In this document: positions 1-7,456 of the stretch, one piece after another | How the letters are laid out: the number at the start of each line of letters is the position of its first letter | Numbering within the stretch: the stretch's first letter is position 1 | Source of the DNA: Nonomuraea sp. SBT364 | GTDB lineage: Bacteria > Actinomycetota > Actinomycetes > Streptosporangiales > Streptosporangiaceae | Direction: 5' to 3' | DNA: 64,000 nucleotides | Assembly: GCF_001083785.1 (NCBI RefSeq) | Contig: NZ_LAVL01000021.1 | Span: forward strand, 24,796 to 88,795 | Notes under the pieces: generated by a model | What the model saw: only the letters and a program-made list of their open reading frames with translations | Told to the model about the DNA's origin: nothing | The model's database searches: none | Made by a program: the position numbers and the translations under genes

Positions 1-294
1 CCGCACTGGATTGAGGTAGAGGCTGCACAGCAGCGCGTCGCGGGTCGCGCCGGTCCGATGAACGACTCCCGCCGGCAGCCACAGGGCCCGGGTGGGTGGC
101 AGGATCCAGTACGCGTCGTCCACGGCGACGCTGAGGACGCCGCTCCGCGTCCAGGCCAGCTGGTGGTGCGTGTGGCTGTGCGGGGAGATCCACTGCCCCG
201 ATGACAGGGGGAAGTGCCCGACAACGATCACGCCTACCGCGGTCGGGACGGCGGTTTCGACGGCCTCGATCATGGATTCGGCGGCTTCGATCAT
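1..294 (-). CDS. AraC-family regulator, N-terminal cupin part (partial)
   Basis: The reverse strand reads from an ATG at 294 to the window edge without a stop, giving 98 residues. They form the cupin sensor part of an AraC/XylS regulator: an HSHTHHQLAW stretch (conserved His cluster), then a WILPPTRALWLPAG segment and HRTGATRDALL. This pattern is typical of the NimR/cupin AraC group, which often controls neighbouring exporters. The C-terminal helix-turn-helix part lies outside the window. A second in-frame ATG at 273 is possible. The gene lies 141 bp downstream of the MFS exporter on the same strand, so it may regulate that exporter (inference). Family assignment is fairly sure; the ligand is unknown. 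Confidence 0.7.
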   Translation of the reverse strand, partial: MIEAAESMIEAVETAVPTAVGVIVVGHFPLSSGQWISPHSHTHHQLAWTRSGVLSVAVDDAYWILPPTRALWLPAGVVHRTGATRDALLCSLYLNPVR

Positions 295-435
295 GGGCTC
301 CAGCCTATGTCCTCAACGCGATACGATATGGCCTGATCGCGGCTTGTGGCCAGCAGCCGCCCTAGCGCTACCGTCAAGTCGCCACGCACTGCTGGCCCGC
401 GACGGCCTGGCTTGGGCGGAGCGGGGTCCAGATCC

Positions 436-1806
436 TCACCGGGGAGCGGCTGTCTGCGCGCTTCGGCCGTCGGCTCCATGCCCAGCGGGCCGCCGCGGAC
501 CGCCGGCACGCGAGGGCAGTAGCACGAAGATGAGCACGGCACCGAGCGCCACGCAGAGCGCGCCCGCCGTGAGCCCGCCTGAGTAGCTCATGGTGGCCAG
601 CGCGGCCACCCCTACGGCGCCGCCGATCTGCTGGACGGAGGTGAACAGGGCCGAGCCGAGACCGGCGTCGTCCTCGGTGGTGCCGTCGACCGCGGCCACG
701 GCCATGACGGGCAGGCTCAGCCCGTTGCCCACGCTCAGGATGAGCATGCCGGGCAGGACGTGGGCGGCGTAGGAGTCGCCGGCCGCCACGCCGGACAGCA
801 GCAGCAGGCCGGCGATGTTGACCAGGAACGCCAGTAGGAGCGCCCAGCGCGTCCCAATCCTGAGCGAGATGCGGGAGGACAGCCACATGCCTGCCAGGAT
901 GTCGGCGCCGTAGGGCAGATAGGCGATGCCGGCCAGGAGCGGGCTGTAGCCCAGAACGGTCTGGATCTGGATCATCAGCAGGAACGACATCGCGTACATC
1001 GCCATCGAGAACAGCAGGGTCGCGCCGTTGGCGACCGCCCGCGTCCGCGAGGCCAGGAACGACCGGGGCACCAGCGGCGCCGCCGCCCGCGACTCGGCCA
1101 CCAGGAACGCCACCGCCAAGGCGGCGGAGAGCACGACGGCGCCGACGACGATCGGATCGCCCCAGCCGGTCTCGCCGGCCCGCAGCAGCCCGTACACCAG
1201 CGACACCGCCGCACCGGTGACCAGGGCCGCGCCGGGAACGTCGAGGCGGCGCCGGCCGGGGGCGCGGGACTCGGGGACCAGGCGGGGTAGCAGCGCCAGG
1301 GCCACGGCGACGATGGGCAGGTTGATCAGGAAGATCCCCCGCCAGGACAGCAGGTCGGTCAGCGCCCCGGACAGCACCAGGCCCGAAGTCCCGCCCAGGG
1401 CCGCGATGCCGCCCCAGATGCCCAGAGCCCTGGCTCGCTCCTCCGGCCCCGGATACAGCAACGTGATCATCGACATCGCCGCCGGGCTGGCCATCGCAGA
1501 ACCCGCACCCTGCACGAACCGCCCGATCACCAGCTGCCACGGCTCCTGGGCGAGCCCGCAGGCCAGGCTGGCCACCCCGAACAGCGCCACCCCGAACAGG
1601 AAGACCCGGCGGCGGCCCAGCAGATCCGCCATTCGGCCGCACAGCAACAGCAGCCCGCCGAAAGCCAGGAAGTAGGCGTTGACGACCCAGGGCAACCCGG
1701 ACGCGCTGAACCCCAGCTCATCGCGGATGCTGGGCAACGCAACGTTCACGACGGTGTCATCGAGCACGAGCATGAACTGGACGAGACACAACACAATCAT
1801 CGGCAC
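436..1806 (-). CDS. MFS drug exporter, DHA2 (EmrB/QacA) family
   Basis: A 456-aa integral membrane protein of the 14-helix DHA2 family, expected to export a drug or metabolite using the proton gradient at the cytoplasmic membrane. The DHA2 signature LDDTVVNVALP lies in helix 1. The loop 2-3 motif reads GRMADLLGRRRVF, and motif C-like glycine-rich stretches (GGTSGLVLSGAL) follow. The C-terminal tail is polar and Arg/Pro-rich. The ATG at 1806 begins MPMIVLCLVQF with almost no N-terminal tail before helix 1, so a slightly earlier start is possible. The AraC-type gene follows downstream on the same strand. The substrate cannot be read from the sequence. Confidence 0.88.
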   Translation of the reverse strand: MPMIVLCLVQFMLVLDDTVVNVALPSIRDELGFSASGLPWVVNAYFLAFGGLLLLCGRMADLLGRRRVFLFGVALFGVASLACGLAQEPWQLVIGRFVQGAGSAMASPAAMSMITLLYPGPEERARALGIWGGIAALGGTSGLVLSGALTDLLSWRGIFLINLPIVAVALALLPRLVPESRAPGRRRLDVPGAALVTGAAVSLVYGLLRAGETGWGDPIVVGAVVLSAALAVAFLVAESRAAAPLVPRSFLASRTRAVANGATLLFSMAMYAMSFLLMIQIQTVLGYSPLLAGIAYLPYGADILAGMWLSSRISLRIGTRWALLLAFLVNIAGLLLLSGVAAGDSYAAHVLPGMLILSVGNGLSLPVMAVAAVDGTTEDDAGLGSALFTSVQQIGGAVGVAALATMSYSGGLTAGALCVALGAVLIFVLLPSRAGGPRRPAGHGADGRSAQTAAPR

Positions 1807-1996
1807 CCGACGACGCTATGATCCGCCGTATTTGGCCACAACCCACCATGAGGCCAAGCTGTGTCGCATGGAGGACATGGGCGCGATCATCGTCTGCGCT
1901 TCCCCGATGGCCCCGCTGCGGCCCACCTTGTTCAAGGACCGCATGCAGAAACTCGGCGACTTGCCCTTCACGGCGATGACACAATATGCGAATATA

Positions 1997-2027
1997 CGTT
2001 CGAAGAACGAAGATCGTCTTTCGAACG
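1997..2027. promoter_or_regulatory. 14-bp inverted repeat ahead of the secreted-protein gene
   Basis: Arms CGTTCGAAGAACGA and TCGTCTTTCGAACG pair at 12 of 14 positions around a 3-nt spacer AGA. The repeat ends a few bases before the ribosome site of the gene starting at 2036. An AT-rich stretch (about 1981-1996) that could be a -10 region precedes it. It may be an operator or an mRNA hairpin; which one is not decidable from sequence. Confidence 0.5.
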
Positions 2028-2035
2028 GAGTGCAT

Positions 2036-3709
2036 GTGCGTCCTTCAGCCTCTGAACGCATCGGCCGATTAGTCGCCTCGGCCGGGTCCCTGCTCCTGGC
2101 GGCGAGCCTGCTCGTCGCCCCAGCTCCCGCCGCCGCGGCCGCGGCCGCCGATCTCGTCGCCGACCTCGGGGTCGCGGGCAAGGGCGGGGACCTGGTGGCC
2201 GGCCACGGCAAGGTCTTCGTCGCCGCCGACGACCGGATCGTGGTCACGCACCTCGACGGCGAGGCCGTCACCACGATCGGCGGCCTGTCCGGAGTCACCG
2301 CCCTATCCGCGCCGGACGGCGCCAGGAAGGTGTACGCGACGCTGAGAGGCACGCATGAGGTGATCGAGATCGACACCGCCACGGTCGCCGTCACCCGGCG
2401 CATCGACCTGTCCGCGTATCCGTGCCCGTCCACGCTGGCGCAGGCCCACAACCGGCTGTGGATCGGATACGGGTGCGGCGGGGCGGGTGAGGGAGGGGTC
2501 GTCGCGCTCGAGGTGCGGGCCACCCCCATCCTCGTCAAGGTCGGGCCGGCCACGACCCGACCTCCGCTGGTCGCGGTCGCCGGCGCCTTCCTCGCCGTGT
2601 CGGAGCCGGGAGTCAGCCCCGCCACCATCAGGCTGTACGACGTCAACCGCGACCCGGGCAACCCGCTCGGCGAGATCCTCGGCGACGCGGACGGGCTGCC
2701 GTCCCTGGAGGACCTGGCCCTCGCCTACCAAGGGTCGGCGGTGCTGCCGGTGCCGTCCGGCGCCCACGCCTTCGACGCCTGGGACACCACGACCTTCGAC
2801 CGGGCCCACGCCTACGACGAGAAGGGGCCGGCCGGGCACGACCTGGCCGCCACCGTCGCGGCCAGTGAGAACGGCTACTACGTGGTGGGCGGCTGGAACT
2901 CCGCCGCGGGTGACGCGGCGGAGCTCGTGGTCTACGACGCGATCACGAGAGAGGTGATCTACACGGCCGGCCGCCAGGGGAAGGCACTGGTGCCGGGCAG
3001 CATCGGCTTTTACGGCATCTACACCTTCGCGGTGCTGAAGGAGCCGGGCACCGGGCGCATGCACCTCTGGCGGCTGCCGTCCGCGCCCTACCACTCCTCG
3101 GCCCTGACCCTGACGGCGCCCGCCGAGGCGAACGCGCTCAAGCCGCTGACCATCAGCGGACGGCTCACGCTCAGCACCGGAGCGACCCCCGGCGTGCAGA
3201 CGCTGGAACTGTACAGCTGGCTCCCCGACGGCACCGACCGGCCCTTCCGAGAGGTCACCACAGCGGCGGACGGGACCTACGAGTTCACCGACACCCCACC
3301 GGGCATCGGGGCGTTCAGGTATCGCCTGTCCTGGCCGGGCAACTCCTGGTACTACGGGGCCTACGCGACGGCGACCGTCGCGGTAGCCAGGTACGAACCG
3401 GCGCTCACCGTGACCGGGCCCGCGACGGGCGCCGTCGGCGAGCTGCTGGAGTTCAGCGGCACCTTTGCCGCCACGGGCGTCGTCTACCCTCGCACGACGG
3501 TCACCGTCAGCCGCAGGGCCGTCGCGCCGGACGGCACCGTCACCACCAAGGGTCAGAAACTGGCCGCCGCCACCGACGGGACGTTCGCCTTCACCGACAC
3601 GCCGGCCACGGCCGGGAAGCACACCTACACCGTCACGCTGGTCGGGAGCTCGACCGTCAAGGGAACGAGCACCAATCACGTGGTCACGGTCGTCGAGGCG
3701 GCGGGATAG
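2036..3709 (+). CDS. secreted protein: propeller-like repeats plus two Ig-like domains
   Basis: With GTG 2036 as start (ACGGAG ribosome site at 2025-2030) the product is 557 aa. It begins with a classical Sec signal peptide: basic RPSASERIGR, hydrophobic SLLLAASLLVA, then an Ala-rich cleavage region. Residues of about 45-350 form repeated short strands of YVTN/NHL-like type (KVFVAADDRIVV, KVYATLRGTHEVIEID, LWIGYGCGG), which suggests a beta-propeller. The last 200 residues contain two Ig-like sandwich domains, each ending in a DGTY/DGTF..FTDTP pattern and a YRL/YTV strand. It is likely exported and binds polymer or cell wall, but no catalytic motif is visible. The reading frame stays open far upstream; the signal peptide and ribosome site set the start. 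No named family recognised. Confidence 0.72.
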   Translation: MRPSASERIGRLVASAGSLLLAASLLVAPAPAAAAAAADLVADLGVAGKGGDLVAGHGKVFVAADDRIVVTHLDGEAVTTIGGLSGVTALSAPDGARKVYATLRGTHEVIEIDTATVAVTRRIDLSAYPCPSTLAQAHNRLWIGYGCGGAGEGGVVALEVRATPILVKVGPATTRPPLVAVAGAFLAVSEPGVSPATIRLYDVNRDPGNPLGEILGDADGLPSLEDLALAYQGSAVLPVPSGAHAFDAWDTTTFDRAHAYDEKGPAGHDLAATVAASENGYYVVGGWNSAAGDAAELVVYDAITREVIYTAGRQGKALVPGSIGFYGIYTFAVLKEPGTGRMHLWRLPSAPYHSSALTLTAPAEANALKPLTISGRLTLSTGATPGVQTLELYSWLPDGTDRPFREVTTAADGTYEFTDTPPGIGAFRYRLSWPGNSWYYGAYATATVAVARYEPALTVTGPATGAVGELLEFSGTFAATGVVYPRTTVTVSRRAVAPDGTVTTKGQKLAAATDGTFAFTDTPATAGKHTYTVTLVGSSTVKGTSTNHVVTVVEAAG

Positions 3710-3749
3710 CGTCCCAGGGAGCCGAGACCTACCTCGCGTAGGCCGGCGA

Positions 3750-3771
3750 TGCGGGCCCGCGGCGGCCCGCA
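3750..3771 (+). terminator. possible intrinsic terminator hairpin
   Basis: TGCGGGCC and GGCCCGCA form a perfect 8-bp stem with a 6-nt loop, starting 41 nt after the stop codon at 3709. No T-run follows, as is usual in actinomycetes. Confidence 0.45.
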
Positions 3772-4179
3772 GAGGGGCAACTCGCGAGCGCGCCGCGCGG
3801 ACAGCACGATGCCCAGCGCAGCAATGGCTGCCCGGGCACGACGACCGGAGCGGCGGCCGAGCATGAGCCGGCCGTCATCTCCTCGTCCGTCAGCGCGTAC
3901 CCCTGCGCCTGCGGTGATCGTGTGCCGGGTCAGGCGTTCGGGGCTGGGCCGCCTGGCGGCTTGGGCGAGGCATGGCCCGGGCATCGGTCGGCTGATGACA
4001 CGACAGCTTCGATGGCTGGGCGCAGGGCCGGCTTTCAGCTCGCGTACACCGGCCCTCTGTCGGCCCCTGCTGGTGCCCGGAGAACTCGTGGCCGCAGATG
4101 CAATGGCAGAAGCCGGCTCGTTGCAATGCCCCGAGGTCGTCACCGTGGAACTACGTGGCCGGGTAGTTGACAGGTCGAG

Positions 4180-4490
4180 CCGGCGTTGCTGGTGGAGTAC
4201 GACTGGTCAGGCCGGTCGATCGAGCGGCACCGGGCCCAGGTGCGGGGCATGCTGACCGAGTGACTGGCGGACAAGATCTGCCCGGCGGTGTTCACAGACG
4301 AGGGATTGCGGGCGGCGCTGCTGGCCGTTGAAGATCGAGACGCCGGGCCAAGAAGGCGCACCGCAAGACCGAGAAGCTGTTCTCCATCGCCGAAGCGTAG
4401 CTGCGGGCTCCGGAGGGCACCGTCCGGCAGGTGGTGTTCCCAGCGGTACCCGGCGGAGAGGCGACACTGCAGGCGCGCCTGCGGACGGTG
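4180..4490 (+). pseudogene. Tn3-family transposase N-terminal remnant (DUF4158 type)
   Basis: The frame from 4180 reads VEYDWSGRSIERHRAQVRG, the diagnostic YDWSGR..ERHRAQ block of the N-terminal domain of Tn3-type transposases. An in-frame TGA follows (TE-stop-LADKICP). A second frame from about 4340 reads KTEKLFSIAEA, then a stop, then EGTVRQVVFPAVPGGEATL, which matches a more distal part of the same domain. The piece therefore has an internal deletion, a frameshift and at least two stops. The catalytic domain is absent. The rest of 3772-4597 shows no credible gene. Confidence 0.7.
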
Positions 4491-4597
4491 CCTGCTCCAG
4501 ACGGTGACGTGATTCAGCGAAGTAGTTCGGGGAGATTTGGCTTCCTTGGGCGCCAAGGGTGTTCCAGTCCCGATCGCTCATCTCGGCGGCAGGCGGC

Positions 4598-5041
4598 TCA
4601 GTAGCAGCGGGCACGGATTGGCGTCACCCGGATCGCGGTGGAGAAGTCGGCAAAGGTCTCCTCGGGCGTCAAACCGGCCCAGCGCATCGATTCCAGGTGC
4701 TTCTCCAGGTAGGTGGAGAGCTCCCACTCACTCAGCGGCGCAGGCCCACCCAGGGGCGCAGGTTCCAGCTCGGCGATGCCCTCGATGGTGAGGACGCTGA
4801 ATCGCTCCGCGTTGCCGTCGAGGTCCAGGTGCAGCGTGACCTTGGGGTTGTCGCGCAGGTTGCGGATCTTCGGGGCGCCGGGGTTGCTGATGATCAGGAA
4901 TCTCACTCCGTCCCACACGTACCCCACAGGCGACGTCTGAGGCTGGCCGTCGGATCTGACCGTCGTCAGCCAGATGATCGTCTCGTCTTGGAGGCGTTGC
5001 TCGGCGCTGGCACCCGCCTCGCCATCGAGGTTAGGAAGCAT
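4598..5041 (-). CDS. PPOX-class putative F420-dependent enzyme
   Basis: A 147-aa split beta-barrel protein of the pyridoxamine-phosphate-oxidase-like superfamily, closest in pattern to the Rv3369/TIGR03667 group of putative F420-binding reductases. Visible features are the N-terminal strand pair WLTTVRSDGQPQTSPVGYVW, then RFLIISNPGAPKIRNLRDNP (the K-x-R-N-L block), then VTLHLDLDGN and VLTIEGIAEL. The length fits the family (about 130-150 aa). ATG 5041 is the start. It is flanked on both sides by transposon debris and seems to stand alone. An FO synthase gene elsewhere in the window supports F420 being made by this organism. The substrate is unknown. Confidence 0.8.
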   Translation of the reverse strand: MLPNLDGEAGASAEQRLQDETIIWLTTVRSDGQPQTSPVGYVWDGVRFLIISNPGAPKIRNLRDNPKVTLHLDLDGNAERFSVLTIEGIAELEPAPLGGPAPLSEWELSTYLEKHLESMRWAGLTPEETFADFSTAIRVTPIRARCY

Positions 5042-5082
5042 CCGCGTAGTTTATGGGGAATGAGCCGATCAAGGAGCCCTTT

Positions 5083-5508
5083 TCATCCTGAGTAGCGGCC
5101 CTCTTCGATGAGTTGCAGGACGAGGCTGGCTGCACGAGTGCGGTCGCTCGATGCGGGCGGCAGCGCAGCTTGGTGAGCACCTTCCAGCTCCAAGGTCGCG
5201 ACGGCGCGTTCGGCGATGGCGCGGATGCGGGCGTGGGCGTGGTTGACGTCTCCCTGGCTGCGGGAGAGCCAGGGCCGATGGCGATGTCGTTTGAACGGTG
5301 TGCAGATCGTGCCACCGGCACCGGTCAGAGCGTCGATCAGGCCGACCGTTCGAGCAGCACCAACGTCGTGCACCGCTCCCGGGTAACGCCGGCGAGACCC
5401 GTACCAGCCGGCCCATCTGATCGGCCAGCAGTCGCACTTCACCTTCTGGCTGGTCGGGCGCTTCTCGGCCGGATACGGGCGGTTGAGCAGGCGCAGGGCG
5501 CTGTTCAC
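5083..5508 (-). pseudogene. IS5-like transposase C-terminal remnant
   Basis: The reverse strand carries the C-terminal half of an actinomycete IS transposase of the DDE_Tnp_4 kind, split over frames. One frame reads PGAVHDVGAARTVGLIDALT then TPFKRHRHRPWLSRSQ and VNHAHARIRAIAERAVATL. The next block, WKVLTKLRCRPHRATALVQ, is only readable in another frame. At least one frameshift and the loss of the N-terminal half make it non-functional. Confidence 0.68.
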
Positions 5509-5557
5509 ATGCGGACTCTGAAGCCGGACCAGGTTGTGCGACGGACCACTGGTGTTG

Positions 5558-6985
5558 TCAGATCCACGGTTCGAGGCCGAAGCGCAGGAACGTCCCTTCG
5601 GTGACCTGGTGGGCGAAGCTGGCGTAGCTGGCCGGGTTTCGGAGCGCCAGCTCGGGAGTGAGCGCGTCGTAGGCCTGGATCTGCCATTCGAGGGCGGTGT
5701 CGGGGTTGTCTCCGAGGAAGTGCGTCGTTTCGTGAATGAGGATCGCTGCCCGTAGCCGGGGGCCGGCGCCGTCGAGTCCGGGATGGCCGATCGTGTCGTT
5801 GGTGCGATAGGCGGGCGTGAGCCGGGTGCCGACGCCCTGGGTGCTGTAGCCGCGGGTGTAGTCGGACACGCCTCCGAGGTCGGAGATGGCGGTTTCCTTG
5901 GTGACCTGCAAGATCGAGCCGGTGCCCGTCGAGAAGCGGTTCATCATCCCGACGTACATGTCGAGGATCGCGGCCAGCGCGAACTGCAGACCCGATGGAT
6001 GGTCTTGTGCGTGGAAGTGGGTGCGCAGCGCATCATCGGTGGCCGAGAAGTTGGGGTCGGTGCCGCTGCCTGCGAGCGCGACCTGGTAGGCGACGATCCG
6101 CTCCTGTGCTCGGGCCACCCAGTGCGCAGCCGTGTCCAGGTCGGTGTTGAGCAGGAAGTCGAACTGCGCGGCCGGCATCCTGGGCCGGTCGAAGCTCCAG
6201 ATCCGGTGCGAGCCCGATGTCGGATCCCAGTCCAGCACCTGGTCCTCTCCCAGGTAGAGGATCTTGCGGCCCGGTTCGATCTCGCCCGTCCAGCTGTCAC
6301 TCATCTCGAGATCGGTGAACGGGTCGACTTCTCCGAGCAGGGTGCGGTCGTAGCGCCAGACCTCGACTTCGCCGGACGTTTCGTTCCAGATCAGCAGCAT
6401 GTCGCCGCCGAGGTAGACGATCTGGTGGTCCTCGCGGACGTTCGGGAACGAGGTGCTGTTGAGCCGGGTCGGGAAGGGGTCGGTCGTGGTTGCCGAGCGG
6501 TCGTAGTCCCATATGAGGATGTCGCCGGTGAACCGGTCCCAGTCGAGCACCCGCTCGTGGTCGAGGTAGATGAGTTCGCGCTCGGGCGGAATCGAGAATT
6601 GCGAGGCGTTGAGGAGTTCGGGCATCGGGTCTCCGGCAGTGATCGACCGGTTGAGCTCGAAAATTCTGCCGCCGGAGTTCGGCACCCAATCCAGCACGCT
6701 GCCCTCGTGCCACAATCCGAGCTGGCTGGCGAGCCAGACCAGGCGATGTCCCTGGCCGATGGTGAGAAACGTCCCGCTGGTGCGCGGGACGGGCTTGTAG
6801 GGGTCGTCGGTGGGGCCCGCGTCCGGGTCGGCCACCCACACCTTGAAGGCGCCGGTCTCCTCCACCCAGTCGAGCAACTCGCGGCGCTCACCGCCGATCG
6901 GGACCAGGTGGTGTGTCTCGCCTGGCCGGTTCCGGCGTGACGTCGAGGTGTGCTCGATCAGCAGGCGATTGAGTGGGTCCGTCAT
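5558..6985 (-). CDS. DW-repeat protein with aspzincin-like HExxH end
   Basis: A 475-aa protein with no signal peptide. Residues 36-270 hold five imperfect repeats of about 50-60 aa, each centred on a (V/L)L(D/I)W..(T/S)G..(V/I)W-type core (W at 40, 100, 149, 200 and 253), probably propeller or beta-blade units. A helical linker follows. The C-terminal part has IHETTH at 417-422 (zinc-ligand H418, E419, H422) with acidic D426/D429 just after. It ends in an AYDALTPELALRNPASYASFAHQV tail of M35/lysine-specific endopeptidase character. I infer a zinc metallopeptidase-like domain; the family call is from pattern only. A GGAG site precedes ATG 6985. It is transcribed away from the four-gene operon starting at 7457, sharing a 470-bp control region. 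Confidence 0.62.
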   Translation of the reverse strand: MTDPLNRLLIEHTSTSRRNRPGETHHLVPIGGERRELLDWVEETGAFKVWVADPDAGPTDDPYKPVPRTSGTFLTIGQGHRLVWLASQLGLWHEGSVLDWVPNSGGRIFELNRSITAGDPMPELLNASQFSIPPERELIYLDHERVLDWDRFTGDILIWDYDRSATTTDPFPTRLNSTSFPNVREDHQIVYLGGDMLLIWNETSGEVEVWRYDRTLLGEVDPFTDLEMSDSWTGEIEPGRKILYLGEDQVLDWDPTSGSHRIWSFDRPRMPAAQFDFLLNTDLDTAAHWVARAQERIVAYQVALAGSGTDPNFSATDDALRTHFHAQDHPSGLQFALAAILDMYVGMMNRFSTGTGSILQVTKETAISDLGGVSDYTRGYSTQGVGTRLTPAYRTNDTIGHPGLDGAGPRLRAAILIHETTHFLGDNPDTALEWQIQAYDALTPELALRNPASYASFAHQVTEGTFLRFGLEPWI

Positions 6986-7012
6986 CGTGGTCAGCTCCGG
7001 TGCCTCAGGAGA

Positions 7013-7024
7013 GGTGAATTCACC
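7013..7024. promoter_or_regulatory. perfect palindrome GGTGAATTCACC
   Basis: A 12-bp perfect palindrome located 28 bp upstream of the start codon of the DW-repeat gene. It could be a repressor site or chance; there is no second copy nearby. Confidence 0.3.
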
Positions 7025-7205
7025 CTCCGGGATCGAGCGGCGCCCGCGCGGCGGCTGACCTCAGTGTCAATTCGCCGATCGCAGTCGCGAAGTCGCTCGG
7101 ATGCGTTGTTTCCACCCGGCAATCTTCCCCGGCGGAGCCCTGCGTCCACGAGCAGGTCGTTGTTTGACCAAGGATTGACGATCGCTGCACGACGGCCAAG
7201 CCCCC

Positions 7206-7239
7206 GAGAACTCACGCCTGAGAACTCATGACGTTCTCA
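7206..7239. promoter_or_regulatory. GAGAACTCA direct and inverted repeat cluster
   Basis: GAGAACTCA occurs at 7206-7214 and 7220-7228. The second copy also pairs with GTTCTCA at 7233-7239 to make TGAGAAC-N7-GTTCTCA. This looks like a binding-site cluster about 220 bp ahead of the large operon. The protein that binds is unknown. Confidence 0.4.
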
Positions 7240-7404
7240 CGACCGGTGAGCGACTATAACGCGCTCGGGAGCCGGGAAAGTGTCGACGTGGACAGACCAA
7301 AGCGGACCGTTCGCCGGCTGTCTTCGGCGCAACCGGTCCGGGAGCCAGATACCCGCAAGCCGGCCGACTCGACATGTTCGTCTACTCCCGGCCATTCATG
7401 CGCA

Positions 7405-7450
7405 GTACTTCCCGGGACAGCGGTCTCGGTGGTAGCGGGAAGGGAAGTAC
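7405..7450 (+). promoter_or_regulatory. hairpin overlapping the ribosome site of the large operon
   Basis: GTACTTCCC at 7405-7413 is the exact reverse complement of GGGAAGTAC at 7442-7450. The right arm contains the GGGAAG ribosome-binding sequence of the start codon at 7457. Folding of the leader RNA would hide the site, suggesting translational control of the first gene (inference). Confidence 0.45.
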
Positions 7451-7456
7451 CCTCTG

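Larger units (their letters stand above)
6986..7456. other. shared divergent control region, no gene
   Basis: This 471-bp gap separates the DW-repeat protein from the four-gene operon. I see no coding sequence. It holds a perfect 12-bp palindrome near the left gene, a cluster of GAGAACTCA repeats in the middle and a hairpin over the ribosome site of the right operon, each listed separately. Confidence 0.6.

Noticed and set aside
374..1642. 422-aa reverse frame inside the first MFS gene
   Set aside because: Arg/Gly/Pro-rich shadow of the transporter frame without any domain pattern.
1981..2030. LexA (SOS) box ahead of the secreted-protein gene
   Set aside because: The half-sites TTCGAA/GTTCG resemble it, but spacing does not match the actinobacterial LexA consensus that I know.
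2303..3679. 458-aa reverse frame opposite the secreted protein
   Set aside because: Antisense shadow in high-GC DNA; composition is Arg/Gly-rich and no start context is seen.
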